From a virus, in IMG/VR virus record IMGVR_UViG_3300020420_000037, positions 1 to 37,005 of that record: a DNA stretch of 37,005 nt. The stretch is one strand, 5' to 3'. Shown here piece after piece: positions 20,975 through 29,496 of this stretch; within the stretch, counting starts at the first letter, position 1, and every line of letters begins with the position of its first letter. The position numbers and the translations under genes were made by a program. The notes under the pieces are model-generated. The model was not told the origin of the DNA. It was given only the letters and a program-made list of their open reading frames with translations, and did no database searches.

Positions 20975-21190
20975 ATGACTAAGTTTATTGATCCTAAAAT
21001 AATTCAAAAAGAATTATCTAAATTAATTAAGAATACTAATTTTAACTATTTTAAAGCTAAAGAAAGTAGAATTAAAAATAGAAAACAACATGATTTAAAC
21101 AAACAAATAAAACATAAACAAAAAACATTAAGCAAAGATAGATTTACACAATACATACAGGGATTGTATAAGAATAATGATAACAATTAG
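20975..21190 (+). CDS. Small basic protein
   Basis: 71 residues, Lys/Asn rich with a helical charged region (ELSKLIKNTNFNYFKAKESR, KQIKHKQKTLSKDRF). Overlaps the next gene by 14 bases. No family recognised; probably binds nucleic acid. Confidence 0.45.
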   Translation: MTKFIDPKIIQKELSKLIKNTNFNYFKAKESRIKNRKQHDLNKQIKHKQKTLSKDRFTQYIQGLYKNNDNN

Positions 21191-21593
21191 ATTAACTACA
21201 GAAGAATTAGATAGATTTTTAGGTATTGCAGCATTTGTAGATAGTAAACTTCCAGCACCTAAAAAACCATTATGTTCTACTAATTTTCAAATGATAGATG
21301 TATCACCAGATAAAAATTCTTATAAAGATTCGGTAGCCACACCTGCTAAACCAAGAATTATTCCAACATCCAAGCAACTTACAATATATGATTTTGTTTT
21401 ATTACTTCTAATAGATGTTGGGGCTGAGGACAGAGAATTAATTTATTTAAGAAACTTTCCACATAGATCTTTTAGGCAGCTCAAAAGATTTTACATCGGA
21501 GATAGCCATGAAAAAATAAGGTATTTATATCACAGAGCATTAGTCCAAGCTTGTGAAATTGCTAATAAAAATTTAAAAAAATATTTGCAATAG
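21177..21593 (+). CDS. Regulator-like protein with sigma-region-4-like HTH (DUF6362-like)
   Basis: 138 residues. The N-terminal half is extended and Pro-rich. The C-terminal half, VGAEDRELIYLRNFPHRSFR…GDSHEKIRYLYHRALVQACEIAN, looks like a sigma-70 region 4 or DUF6362 type helix-turn-helix with DRELIYLR and an EKIRYLYHRAL recognition helix. Placed at the junction of the early and late genes, it may activate late transcription. It ends the early operon. Confidence 0.5.
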   Translation: MITIRLTTEELDRFLGIAAFVDSKLPAPKKPLCSTNFQMIDVSPDKNSYKDSVATPAKPRIIPTSKQLTIYDFVLLLLIDVGAEDRELIYLRNFPHRSFRQLKRFYIGDSHEKIRYLYHRALVQACEIANKNLKKYLQ

Positions 21594-21676
21594 GTTTGAC
21601 AAGTTATCAAAAAAGTAAGAAAAAAAAATTATACTCAATTTAAGTGTTTTTTTATAAAACTCTTTTTTTAAGTTTG

Positions 21677-21742
21677 AATCATAATGTGGGGTGGTTATCC
21701 CTTTCTTTCTTTCTCTCTCTTAGGTTACACCCCACTATGATT
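21677..21742. other. Long hairpin with pyrimidine-rich loop
   Basis: AATCATA (21677-21683) and GTGGGGTG (21686-21693) pair with CACCCCAC (21728-21735) and TATGATT (21736-21742), 15 base pairs with a two-base bulge. The 34-base loop holds the run CTTTCTTTCTTTCTCTCTCTT. No U tract follows on either strand, so it is not an ordinary terminator. It could be a structured RNA or the target of a DNA-binding protein. Confidence 0.6.
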
Positions 21743-21902
21743 ATTTATGTTCGATTGGCTTAAAATCATGTAATTTAAGCTTTTTTAACTGTTTCCTATT
21801 TTTTAATGCTGATTTAAACTTCTCTCTGTTTTGATAGTATTTAACAATAGGAAATTTATACATAACAATAGGAGTTTGCAGTATTTTATTTTTATTAAAC
21901 AT
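21741..21902 (-). CDS. 53-residue basic protein on the opposite strand
   Basis: Leftward frame from ATG 21902 with GGAGAG six bases upstream (minus strand) to TAA at 21741. The product opens MFNKNKILQTPIVMYKFPIV, then KYYQNREKFKSALKNRKQLK, and is highly basic. The good ribosome site is the main support. It is the only leftward gene in this part of the map. Function unknown. Confidence 0.5.
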   Translation of the reverse strand: MFNKNKILQTPIVMYKFPIVKYYQNREKFKSALKNRKQLKKLKLHDFKPIEHK

Positions 21903-21918
21903 ATATCTCTCCTTGATT

Positions 21919-21939
21919 CGTTAGAATCGGTTTATAACA
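21919..21939. promoter_or_regulatory. Degenerate copy of the 21-bp operator
   Basis: CGTTAGA-N7-TATAACA, 12 of 14 arm bases of the consensus. Lies between the leftward 53-residue gene and TerS, where divergent promoters are expected. A small dyad GATTC-GTTA-GAATC overlaps its left side. A weak match; could be chance. Confidence 0.3.
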
Positions 21940-21989
21940 TTATTAAACACTATCACTAACAGTATTACAACCTTTAATAAGTAAGAAAT

Positions 21990-22409
21990 ATGGCTAATAA
22001 AACTAAATACAACAAGACTTTAATCAAAGAAATACTCTCAGAACTAGCTGTTGGTAAATCTATAAGAAGCTGCTTATCACCTATCAACAAAGCTATTGAT
22101 AGACCATGTTGGGAAACATTTAGATCCTGGATGAGGAAAGACCCAGAATTAAGGCAACAATATGAAGATGCTAAAACAGATGGTATTGAATATTTATTAT
22201 CTGATGCACAAGATTTATTGAACGAAAGTATTGAGAATAGTAAATTCAAAGAGAAAACAGATTTAGGTCAGACTCATTTAATTAAATCATTTGTTGATTT
22301 AAGTAAGTGGAAATCTGAACGAATTGCACCCAAATATTATGCAAAAAGGGATGCAACAACATTAAATTTTGATAAAAATACACCACTTGTAGTTAAGTGG
22401 GATAAATAA
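21990..22409 (+). CDS. Terminase small-subunit-like protein
   Basis: 139 residues. The N-terminal HTH-like region (YNKTLIKEILSELAVGKSIR…RPCWETFRSWMRKDPELRQQYEDAKTDGIEYL) fits small terminases of the Sf6/phage type, which recognise the packaging site. The C-terminus (SFVDLSKWKSERIAPKYYAKRDA) is the conserved kind of tail in TerS proteins. It is separated from TerL by a 346-base gap and a small gene. Confidence 0.7.
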   Translation: MANKTKYNKTLIKEILSELAVGKSIRSCLSPINKAIDRPCWETFRSWMRKDPELRQQYEDAKTDGIEYLLSDAQDLLNESIENSKFKEKTDLGQTHLIKSFVDLSKWKSERIAPKYYAKRDATTLNFDKNTPLVVKWDK

Positions 22410-22755
22410 CAACGCAACAAAAGTATTGATATTGCTAGGATTAGTGTAAGATTTTGTATCTGGCAGACAAAACTAGCACAGTAATCTATATAGGAATTTT
22501 GTATAAATGTTCTTGGTTTGTTCTTAGAATAATTCTAAATTACAAAATATTACAAGCTCATCTATACCGAAACTATACCAAGTAATAAAAATTATTATTT
22601 ATCAAGGTTAATTTACTAAACCAATTGATTACCAATCATTTTTAGTTCTAAACCTGGATTTTGGGGGGTTTTTATCGAAGCCATACCCCAAAGCTGCATA
22701 GGCAAGTAAAAAAAAACTTAGGGATGGTACACACAAATAAATAAAGGTTTTTGAT
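22410..22755. other. Non-coding gap in the terminase module
   Basis: 346 bases without a credible gene. Contains the perfect dyad TTAGAAT-A-ATTCTAA (22524-22538), two CTATACC motifs 11 bases apart (22562-22568 and 22573-22579, the inverse of the attP heptamer) and a G/C-rich dyad (GGGG…CCCC about 22665-22690). It may be a packaging site, a late promoter region, or an ancient copy of attachment DNA; none can be decided from sequence alone. Confidence 0.5.
22524..22538. promoter_or_regulatory. 15-bp perfect dyad upstream of late genes
   Basis: TTAGAAT-A-ATTCTAA, symmetrical at all seven positions of each arm. Position between TerS and TerL genes suggests an operator for late expression or a terminase-binding site. 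No matching copy noticed elsewhere. Confidence 0.35.
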
Positions 22756-22947
22756 ATGTTTGATTATGACGATGGACAAAAAGGATATTCAGCTGTGATT
22801 TACATTATGGAGTCTACTAACAGTGTTGTAGTACACTTTGGTGGTTTCAATGATTTGACTGAATGTAAATATTTTAGCCATCATATTATGGATGATCTTG
22901 GAATAGAAAACTTATTGAACGTACCTCAAGGAGTCACAATACATTAG
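22756..22947 (+). CDS. Small acidic protein before TerL
   Basis: 63 residues starting MFDYDDGQKGYSAVIYIMES, then VHFGGFNDLTECKYF. ATAAAGG lies upstream of the ATG. Alternating beta strands with one Cys. No family recognised; similar tiny genes often precede TerL in marine phages. Confidence 0.5.
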   Translation: MFDYDDGQKGYSAVIYIMESTNSVVVHFGGFNDLTECKYFSHHIMDDLGIENLLNVPQGVTIH

Positions 22948-22963
22948 GGGGTTTTGTTTTAAA

Positions 22964-24235
22964 ATGGCAAACATTGTCATTCCATACAAGCCAAGAGAAT
23001 TACAAAATTTTTTGCACAAAAAAATTGATAAGCACAGATTTAGTGTTTTGGTTCTACATCGTAGAGCTGGAAAAACTGTAATGTGCATAAATCATATCCT
23101 AAGGGCAGCACTTATTAACACCATGCCAAACCCTAGATATGCTTTTATATCACCAACATTTAAACAGGGTAAGGCAACAGCTTGGGATTATATAAAACAG
23201 TATGCCGAAAAAATACCTGGTACTAAGTTTAACGAAAGTGAACTAAGGTGCGATTTACCAAATGGTGCAAGGATAACTATTTTAGGTGCTGAGAATGATC
23301 AAGCACTTAGAGGAATTTATTTAGATGGTTGTGTATTTGATGAAACTCAAAACATAAGACCAACATTGTTTCCAGAGGTAATAAGACCAGCTTTAGCTGA
23401 TAGAAAAAATGCTTGGTGTATATTTATAGGTACACCAAAAGGCAGAAATTATTTTTACGAATTATACGAACAAGCAAAAGAAAACAAAGATTGGTATGCT
23501 TGTGTGTTTAAAGCAAGTAATACAAAAATTTTAGATCAAGACGAATTAGATGCTGCGAAAGCAGTAATGTCAAAAGATTTATACGATCAAGAATTTGAGT
23601 GTAGTTTCCAAGCTGCTATCACTGGATCATATTATGGTGCTATCTTAGAGGGTCTAGCAAAGGATGGTAGAATTACCAGTGTGCCATACGATGAAAACCT
23701 GGATGTTGAAACCTGGTGGGATTTAGGTCTTAATGATTCAACGTCTATTTGGTTTGTGCAAAAGTACAAAGGTGAAATTAGATTAATAGACTATTATGAA
23801 AACAGTGGATATGGTTTAGATCATTATTCAGATATTTTAAATCAAAAAGATTTTGAATATTCTAAACATATATTCCCACATGATGTCCAGGTTAGAGAAA
23901 TAGGTAATTTTGGAAAATCAAGGTTAGAAAGTTTATTAGAACTAGGAATAGCTGGTGAAGTAGCTCCAAAACTGTCAATAGAAGATGGAATAGAAGCTGT
24001 ACGGAAAGCATTGACAAATTGTTGGTTTGATAAAGAAAAATGCAAAACAGGTATTGAGTATTTAAAAGCTTATCAAAAAAGGTGGGATGATAAAAACCAA
24101 TGCTTTAAAAATAAACCCATGCACAATTTCGCATCCCATTGTGCTGATAGTTTTAGAACTGGGATAATCGGACAGGGTGCTGAAATTTCAGATTGGAAAA
24201 AACAAGTTCCAGTAGATACAAATTATATAGTTTAA
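22964..24235 (+). CDS. terL: Terminase large subunit
   Basis: 423 residues. The ATPase domain has Walker A HRRAGKT (32-38), Walker B YLDGCVFDE (119-127) and the coupling motif FIGTPKG (154-160). The nuclease domain begins near WWDLGLND (Asp253) and includes IDYYE, FPHD and CADSFR as further acidic metal ligands. This is the DNA-packaging motor. GGGGG lies upstream of the ATG, and the portal gene begins two bases after the stop. Size and motif forms fit terminases of marine podoviruses. Confidence 0.93.
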   Translation: MANIVIPYKPRELQNFLHKKIDKHRFSVLVLHRRAGKTVMCINHILRAALINTMPNPRYAFISPTFKQGKATAWDYIKQYAEKIPGTKFNESELRCDLPNGARITILGAENDQALRGIYLDGCVFDETQNIRPTLFPEVIRPALADRKNAWCIFIGTPKGRNYFYELYEQAKENKDWYACVFKASNTKILDQDELDAAKAVMSKDLYDQEFECSFQAAITGSYYGAILEGLAKDGRITSVPYDENLDVETWWDLGLNDSTSIWFVQKYKGEIRLIDYYENSGYGLDHYSDILNQKDFEYSKHIFPHDVQVREIGNFGKSRLESLLELGIAGEVAPKLSIEDGIEAVRKALTNCWFDKEKCKTGIEYLKAYQKRWDDKNQCFKNKPMHNFASHCADSFRTGIIGQGAEISDWKKQVPVDTNYIV

Positions 24236-24236
24236 T

Positions 24237-26429
24237 ATGGCAGAAAAAGTTACAGACGAAAAACTAAGAGGTATAATAAATTCAGAGATTAATAACTCTA
24301 TAGGTTTTATGGGAAGCAATCTAACTTCTCAAAGAAAAAAATCTATGGAATATTACATGGGTGAAAAACTTGGCACTGAGATAGATGGAAGATCTCAGGT
24401 GGTTAGTACCGATGTTGCTGATACTGTTGAAACAATATTACCTAACTTATTAAGAATTTTTACAGCTAGTGATCAGGTGGTAAAATGTGAGCCTGTTAAA
24501 AGCGAAGATGTGCCTTTGGCAGAACAAGCTACTAATTATATAAATTACATATTTAATAAAGATAATAATGGTTTTAGTATTTTATATACCTGGTTCAAAG
24601 ATGCACTTTTAGAAAAAAATGGAATTGTAAAAGTTTTTTGGGATGACAGTTTAAGTGTAGAGCAAGAAACTTATGAAAATTTAAACGATGAGGAATATCA
24701 ACTATTACTTGATGATGACAATGTTGAGATAGTTGAGGAAACTTCAGAAGTTGATGAAAGCATGAGAGAAGCAATGAATCTTGTTGCAGCTCAAGCAGAA
24801 GCACAAGGTGAAGTTATAGGTGATGAGCCTGTGCCAATGCTTCATAATTGTATCATCAAAAGAACATCAAAAGGTGGCAAAGTAAAAATTGAAAATGTTC
24901 CACCAGAAGAATTTTTAATACAAAGAACTGCAAAATCTATAGAAAGTGCAAACTTTGTAGCTCATAGAGTTTTAAGAACTAGATCAGATCTTATTGAAAT
25001 GGGTTTTGATCCAGAAATAGTAGAAAATTTACCTACATCAAATAATATTATTTTAAATGATGAAAGATTGACTAGATTTTCTGACATTGATCAATCACCT
25101 TTTAATAATGCTCCAGATGAAACTACACAAGAAGTAGAAATCTATGAGTGTTATGTCAAAGTAGATATGGATGGTGATGGTATTGCAGAACTGAGAAAAG
25201 TTTGTGTAGCAGGTGAAAGTGGTTATGAAATATTATCAAATGAAAGTTGTGATAATATTCCATTTTGTTCTTTAACACCTATTCCAATGCCACACAGATT
25301 TTATGGAAGATCTGTTTCTGAATTAGTAGAAGATGTTCAGCTTATCAAATCTACTGTAATGCGTCAGTTATTAGACAATATGTATTTGACTAATAATAAT
25401 CGTATGGCAGTTATGGATGGTATGGTTAATCTTGATGATTTACTTACATCAAGACCAGGTGGTGTTGTTAGAACTAAACAACCACCAAACCAAGTAATGA
25501 TGCCAATGCAATCACAAACGATTTCGCAACAGGCCTTTCCATTATTAGAATATTTAGACACTGTAAGAGAAACAAGAACTGGTATTACAAGATATAATCA
25601 AGGTTTAGATGCAGATAGTTTAAATAAAACTGCAACTGGTGTTAATGCAATAATGACTCAATCGCAAATGCGAATGGAGCTGATTGCTAGAGTTTTTGCT
25701 GAAACTGGTATCAAAGATCTATTTAGACGAATATTTGAGCTTACTTGTAAATATCAAGATAAAGAAAGAATTGTAGAATTAAATAATCAGTTTGTACCAG
25801 TCAAACCTACTGAGTGGCGAAACAGATTTAATATTAACATTACTGTTGGTTTAGGATCAGGTTCTAAAGAACAACAAATAATGATGTTAAATAATATTTT
25901 AGAAAGACAGCTTCAAGCTTTCCAATTGCAAGGCAATAGAGAGTTTCCAATGGTTAGTCTTAAAAATATTTATAATAGTTTAGCAAAAATTATAGAAAAT
26001 GCTGGTTTAAAAAATGTTGAGAATTACTTTGTAAATCCTGACATGGGTAAAGGTATGGTTACACCTCCACCTCCACCACCATTAACACCAATTGAAAAAA
26101 TTGAATTTAGAAGAATTGCTAGTGAAGAACAAAGAAAAGTTGCAGAGCTAGAAATCGAATTGAAAAAAGTAAAATCTGAAAATGCAGAAATTTTATTTAA
26201 TAATGAAATAAAAATTAAAGAATTAGAATTAAAATACAATGCACAATTAGACTCACAACAAATAAAGGCAGATGCTGAACTAAATAAAATGCTTGTAGCA
26301 GAGTCTACAAAAGATTTTAGAAAAGCTGCTGAGGAATCACAACAACTCCAGGATGAGATCAGAGGATTGTATGGACAAGGATCAAGAGGGCAAACTCCAA
26401 GACGAAGTGAGCCAGGCGAACAAAGCTAA
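24237..26429 (+). CDS. Portal protein, P22 type
   Basis: 730 residues, the length of P22-family portals. Landmarks: SQVVSTDVADTVETILPNLLRIF in the N-terminal part, NGIVKVFWDD, the central VPPEEFLI and MPHRFYGRSVSELVEDVQLIKSTVMRQLLDNMY regions, then NQGLDADSLNKTATGVNAIM in the crown-proximal part. The end is a long charged helix with a Pro run (PPPPPPLTP) and ERKV-type repeats. It forms the DNA channel of the head. It ends within the following gene. Confidence 0.9.
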   Translation: MAEKVTDEKLRGIINSEINNSIGFMGSNLTSQRKKSMEYYMGEKLGTEIDGRSQVVSTDVADTVETILPNLLRIFTASDQVVKCEPVKSEDVPLAEQATNYINYIFNKDNNGFSILYTWFKDALLEKNGIVKVFWDDSLSVEQETYENLNDEEYQLLLDDDNVEIVEETSEVDESMREAMNLVAAQAEAQGEVIGDEPVPMLHNCIIKRTSKGGKVKIENVPPEEFLIQRTAKSIESANFVAHRVLRTRSDLIEMGFDPEIVENLPTSNNIILNDERLTRFSDIDQSPFNNAPDETTQEVEIYECYVKVDMDGDGIAELRKVCVAGESGYEILSNESCDNIPFCSLTPIPMPHRFYGRSVSELVEDVQLIKSTVMRQLLDNMYLTNNNRMAVMDGMVNLDDLLTSRPGGVVRTKQPPNQVMMPMQSQTISQQAFPLLEYLDTVRETRTGITRYNQGLDADSLNKTATGVNAIMTQSQMRMELIARVFAETGIKDLFRRIFELTCKYQDKERIVELNNQFVPVKPTEWRNRFNINITVGLGSGSKEQQIMMLNNILERQLQAFQLQGNREFPMVSLKNIYNSLAKIIENAGLKNVENYFVNPDMGKGMVTPPPPPPLTPIEKIEFRRIASEEQRKVAELEIELKKVKSENAEILFNNEIKIKELELKYNAQLDSQQIKADAELNKMLVAESTKDFRKAAEESQQLQDEIRGLYGQGSRGQTPRRSEPGEQS

Positions 26430-26664
26430 AGAACTTTTTGACAACCCTTTATTAAAAGAAAGTTTTGAAAAATTAAAAAATCTTTATGCAACCAGTTTAT
26501 TTAATACTGGTGCTAAAGAAACTGAAACTAGAGAAAAACTCTGGTTAGCTTACAATGTAGTGGGCAAAGTAGAACAAAATTTATTAGAAATGATTGATAC
26601 AGGTAAACTTGCTAACAAACAGTTAGAAGATTTTCGTAAAAATATCAAAGATAAAAAATTCTAG
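26371..26664 (+). CDS. Small helical protein between portal and scaffold
   Basis: 97 residues from ATG 26371 (AGAGG five bases upstream); an ATG 18 bases earlier lacks spacing from its AGG. Overlaps the portal end by 59 bases. Helical with ETETREKLWLAYNVVGKVEQNLL, a pattern common in genes at this place in marine P22-like phages. Role unknown. Confidence 0.55.
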   Translation: MDKDQEGKLQDEVSQANKAKELFDNPLLKESFEKLKNLYATSLFNTGAKETETREKLWLAYNVVGKVEQNLLEMIDTGKLANKQLEDFRKNIKDKKF

Positions 26665-26723
26665 TCAAATGATTAGGATAAGCCAACCTAACACAACAGG
26701 AGCTTAACTAAAAAGGAAAAAAT

Positions 26724-27770
26724 ATGTCAGACAATCAAGCCAATCCACTAAAGGAAGCTGAAACTGATGTGCAAAAAGCACAAAAAGCAATTAGTGGTTT
26801 ATTAAATCCGTTGAATCCAAAGGAAGAGGAAACGATTGGACAACAACCACCACCAAAAGAAGATGAAAAACAAAATTCTTCTGAGCCTACACAAGAGGAA
26901 TCTCAAGAAGATCAACCTCAGGATCAGGAAATAAGTGAGGAAACTGAATCGCAAGAAGAAGTTTCTGAGCAAGAAGTATCTCAAGACGAAGAACAAATTG
27001 ATACTCAAGAGAAACAAGATTCCCCATTGCATAAAGTTAAAGTCAATGGACAAGAATTTGAAGTTACCCTTGATGAGTTGAGAAATGGTTACTCAAGAGA
27101 TGCAGATTACAGACGAAAGACAGAGGAATTGTCTTATGAAAAGAAACAATTTATGTCAGAGTCTGAAAAGCAACGACAAGACTATTCTGCAAAGCTTAAT
27201 GAAGCCAGTCAGATGTTGTCTTTGGCACAACAACAGCTCAATGCAGATATTAATTCTGCTGATTTAGAGAAGTTGTATGAGGAAGATCCAACAGAAGCTG
27301 CAAGGATTGAACATAGGTTACGAAAAAAGCAAGAAAAAATAAATTCTGCTGTAGCTAAAAACCAATCTGAGCAAAAAAGACAGTTTGATAGCTTTTTAAA
27401 AGATCAACAAATTAAATTGGTAACAAAAATGCCAGAATTTAAAGATCCAGATAAAGCTAGTAAGCTAAAATCTTCTATGAAATCTACTTTAAACTTTTAT
27501 GGTTTTAATGATCAAGAAGTTGCACAAGTTTATGATCATAGAATAGTAATGTTGGTAAACGATGCTATGAAATTTCGTAATTTACAAAAAGCAAAACCAA
27601 ATATTGCTAAAAAAATTACAAAACCTGGCAAAGTTTTTAGTTCTGGTGTCAAACAAACAAAATCTGATGTAACTCTGAAAGCAAGAAAGGATAAGTTGAG
27701 TCGACTAAAGAAAACTGGCAGTCATAAAGATGCTGCAAGTATTTTTTTAGACATGATTAACAATAAATAA
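26724..27770 (+). CDS. Scaffolding protein
   Basis: 348 residues between portal and capsid, the usual scaffold place. The first 100 residues are very acidic (runs of EE, QE, ESQE). Near 105-150 lies VKVNGQEFEVTLDELRNGYSRDADYRRKTEEL, the short motif found in many scaffolds of SU10/roseophage-type phages, then a long coiled helix and a basic C-terminus (KARKDKLSRLKKTGSHK) that could bind the coat. AAAAAGGAAAAA precedes the ATG. Confidence 0.8.
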   Translation: MSDNQANPLKEAETDVQKAQKAISGLLNPLNPKEEETIGQQPPPKEDEKQNSSEPTQEESQEDQPQDQEISEETESQEEVSEQEVSQDEEQIDTQEKQDSPLHKVKVNGQEFEVTLDELRNGYSRDADYRRKTEELSYEKKQFMSESEKQRQDYSAKLNEASQMLSLAQQQLNADINSADLEKLYEEDPTEAARIEHRLRKKQEKINSAVAKNQSEQKRQFDSFLKDQQIKLVTKMPEFKDPDKASKLKSSMKSTLNFYGFNDQEVAQVYDHRIVMLVNDAMKFRNLQKAKPNIAKKITKPGKVFSSGVKQTKSDVTLKARKDKLSRLKKTGSHKDAASIFLDMINNK

Positions 27771-27788
27771 CTCAAAAGGAGATAAATT

Positions 27789-28745
27789 ATGGCTCAGGTA
27801 ACTGGAACATATAGCGTTTATGACGCAAAAGGTTTGAGAGAAGATTTATCAGATATAATCTATTCAATCTCTCCAACTGATACTCCATTCATGTCAGGTA
27901 TCGGCAAAGAAAAAGCAACTGCTGTATTGCATGAGTGGCAAACTGATAGCTTAGCGTCTGCTGTAGCTAACAATGCACAGATTGAGGGTGATGAGATTGG
28001 TTTCTCTGCACCATCATCTACAACAAGAGTAAGTAACAGAACTCAGATTTCAAGAAAATCTGTAATCGTTTCTGGTACATTAGACTCTGTTTCAAAAGCT
28101 GGTAGAAATAATGAATTAGCTTACCAAATCTCAAAAGCTTCAAAAGAGCTTAAAAGAGATATGGAAAGTTCATTAACTGCTAACAACTCACCTGTTGTCG
28201 GTAACGACTCTACTGCAAGAGAACTTGCTGGACTAACTGGTTGGATACAACAAAACAACGATGCAGCATCAGACGGAGCAAATGGTCAAGTATCTGGAAG
28301 TGATGTTCCTGGTACAGCTAGAACTGATGGAACTCAAAGAGCTTTCACAGAATCTCAACTAAAAGCAGTAATTAAAAAGTGTTGGGACGAAGGCGGAGAC
28401 CCAAATATGATCATGCTTGGTTCATTCAACAAACAAGTGCTATCTGGTTTTACAGGTGGATCTACAAGATTTGATCCTGCTGAAAACAAAAGATTAGTAG
28501 CTGCTGTTGATGTTTATGAGTCTGATTTTGGTGCAATGACTGTTGTACCTAACAGATTCCAAAGAGCTAGAGATGTATTTGTTTTACAACCAGATATGTT
28601 TGCAACAGCTTTCCTAAGAGATTTTCAACTTATGGATCTTGCAAAAACTGGTGATGCTACAAAACAAGCATTATTAGCTGAGTACACACTTGTTTCTAAA
28701 AACGAAAAAGCAAGTGGTGCTATCTTTGATGTAACAACATCATAA
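27789..28745 (+). CDS. Major capsid protein, SU10/DUF5309 type
   Basis: 318 residues. The opening GLREDLSDIIYSISPTDTPF, then HEWQTDSLAS, and later ISRKSVIVSGTLDSVSKAG and ELAGLTGWI are typical of the DUF5309 capsid family with an HK97 fold. AAAAGGAG lies before the ATG. Codon use is less AT-extreme than in neighbours, as expected for the most expressed gene. The hairpin at 28757-28778 follows. Confidence 0.9.
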   Translation: MAQVTGTYSVYDAKGLREDLSDIIYSISPTDTPFMSGIGKEKATAVLHEWQTDSLASAVANNAQIEGDEIGFSAPSSTTRVSNRTQISRKSVIVSGTLDSVSKAGRNNELAYQISKASKELKRDMESSLTANNSPVVGNDSTARELAGLTGWIQQNNDAASDGANGQVSGSDVPGTARTDGTQRAFTESQLKAVIKKCWDEGGDPNMIMLGSFNKQVLSGFTGGSTRFDPAENKRLVAAVDVYESDFGAMTVVPNRFQRARDVFVLQPDMFATAFLRDFQLMDLAKTGDATKQALLAEYTLVSKNEKASGAIFDVTTS

Positions 28746-28756
28746 TCATTTTAATT

Positions 28757-28778
28757 ATAGGGGGAGCAATCCCCCTAT
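28757..28778. terminator. GC-rich hairpin after capsid gene
   Basis: ATAGGGGG (28757-28764), loop AGCAAT, CCCCCTAT (28771-28778). No long T run follows, so it may be a weak terminator or an mRNA-stabilising hairpin for the capsid message. Confidence 0.5.
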
Positions 28779-28847
28779 ATTCAATTAACATTTTGTTTGG
28801 TCTTTGAAGTCAATGACGGAACGAAGCAAATAAATAGGAAAATAAAC

Positions 28848-29192
28848 ATGAGAACTTTAAACGATTATTTTTTAGAAATGCACTTAGATGATGTTTCAAC
28901 AGCAGGAACTGTAAGAGTTGCTGTGCCTGATGGTGGTAAAGTAATTAAAATTACTTCTGTATTAGGTGGAACAATCGGAACTGCTGATGCAGTATGTACT
29001 GCAAAAGTTGGCACTACTAACATGACAGGTGGTACAATTACCATTGCTAATGGAAGTGGAGCTGGTGCAATTGATTCTTGTGAGCCTACTGGTGCTAACG
29101 AAGTTATAGAGGGTGATTTTATTGCCATCGAAACTAATGGTGCATCTACAGGAACACATTCTGCACACTTTACAGTGGTCATCAGAAGATAA
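28848..29192 (+). CDS. Head decoration-like protein
   Basis: 114 residues from ATG 28848, with AGGAAAATAAAC upstream; a TTG 51 bases earlier has no ribosome site. Beta-rich with Gly/Thr repeats (VAVPDGGKVIKITSVLGGTIG, GDFIAIETNGAS). Follows the capsid gene, which is where decoration proteins occur. No family is certain. Confidence 0.55.
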   Translation: MRTLNDYFLEMHLDDVSTAGTVRVAVPDGGKVIKITSVLGGTIGTADAVCTAKVGTTNMTGGTITIANGSGAGAIDSCEPTGANEVIEGDFIAIETNGASTGTHSAHFTVVIRR

Positions 29193-29198
29193 AAAAAT

Positions 29199-29232
29199 TT
29201 GGGGGATCTTGCCTAGTCGGTACTTCCCCCAA
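29199..29232. terminator. Hairpin after decoration-like gene
   Basis: TTGGGGGA (29199-29206) pairs with TCCCCCAA (29225-29232), loop of 18. The T run is on the minus-strand side (AAAAAAATT before it), so as a terminator it would work leftward; rightward it may only modulate. Confidence 0.4.
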
Positions 29233-29262
29233 GTACACAACAAAATTTAAAGGAGAAAAACT

Positions 29263-29367
29263 ATGCCGATGGTTGGTAAAAAGAAATTTGCTTATACAAA
29301 AAAAGGTAAAATGGCAGCTAAGAAAGCTGCTAAAAAAATGGGCAAAAAAATTAAAATAAGAAAATAA
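29263..29367 (+). CDS. 34-residue Lys-rich protein
   Basis: ATG 29263 after AAAGGAGAAAAACT. The product MPMVGKKKFAYTKKGKMAAK, then repeats of KKAAKKMGKKIKIRK, is almost all lysine and alanine. Like histone tails, it probably binds nucleic acid. The ribosome site and downstream coupling support it. Confidence 0.6.
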   Translation: MPMVGKKKFAYTKKGKMAAKKAAKKMGKKIKIRK

Positions 29368-29369
29368 TA

Positions 29370-29480
29370 ATGAAACACAAAATGAAAGGTAAAGGAATTC
29401 TTACTGCAAAGCAGAGAACTTTACCTAAAAAACTTCAAGCTAAGATTGTTAAATCTAAGATGAAAAAGAAAAGAAAATAA
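29370..29480 (+). CDS. 36-residue basic protein
   Basis: ATG 29370 two bases after the previous stop. MKHKMKGKGILTAKQRTLPK, then KLQAKIVKSKMKKKRK. Very basic. Companion of the neighbouring Lys-rich protein; role unknown but likely packaged DNA or RNA binding. Confidence 0.55.
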   Translation: MKHKMKGKGILTAKQRTLPKKLQAKIVKSKMKKKRK

Positions 29481-29496
29481 TAAGGAGAAAACTAAG

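Larger units (their letters stand above)
21594..21989. other. Gap between early and packaging genes
   Basis: About 400 bases with no rightward gene. It holds a GC-rich dyad with a pyrimidine loop (21677-21742), a leftward small gene (21741-21902), and a degenerate operator (21919-21939). A TTGACA at 21596-21601 has no suitably spaced -10. Confidence 0.6.

Noticed and set aside
21596-21635. TTGACA with TATACT as a late promoter
   Set aside because: The spacer is 28 bases, too long for a sigma70 promoter, and no other -10 fits.
28797-28847. TTG start giving 17 extra residues to the decoration-like protein
   Set aside because: No ribosome site before TTG, whereas ATG 28848 has AGGAAA at good distance.
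28865-29182. 105-codon leftward frame opposite the decoration-like gene
   Set aside because: Antisense shadow without a ribosome site; the rightward gene is better supported by position and start.
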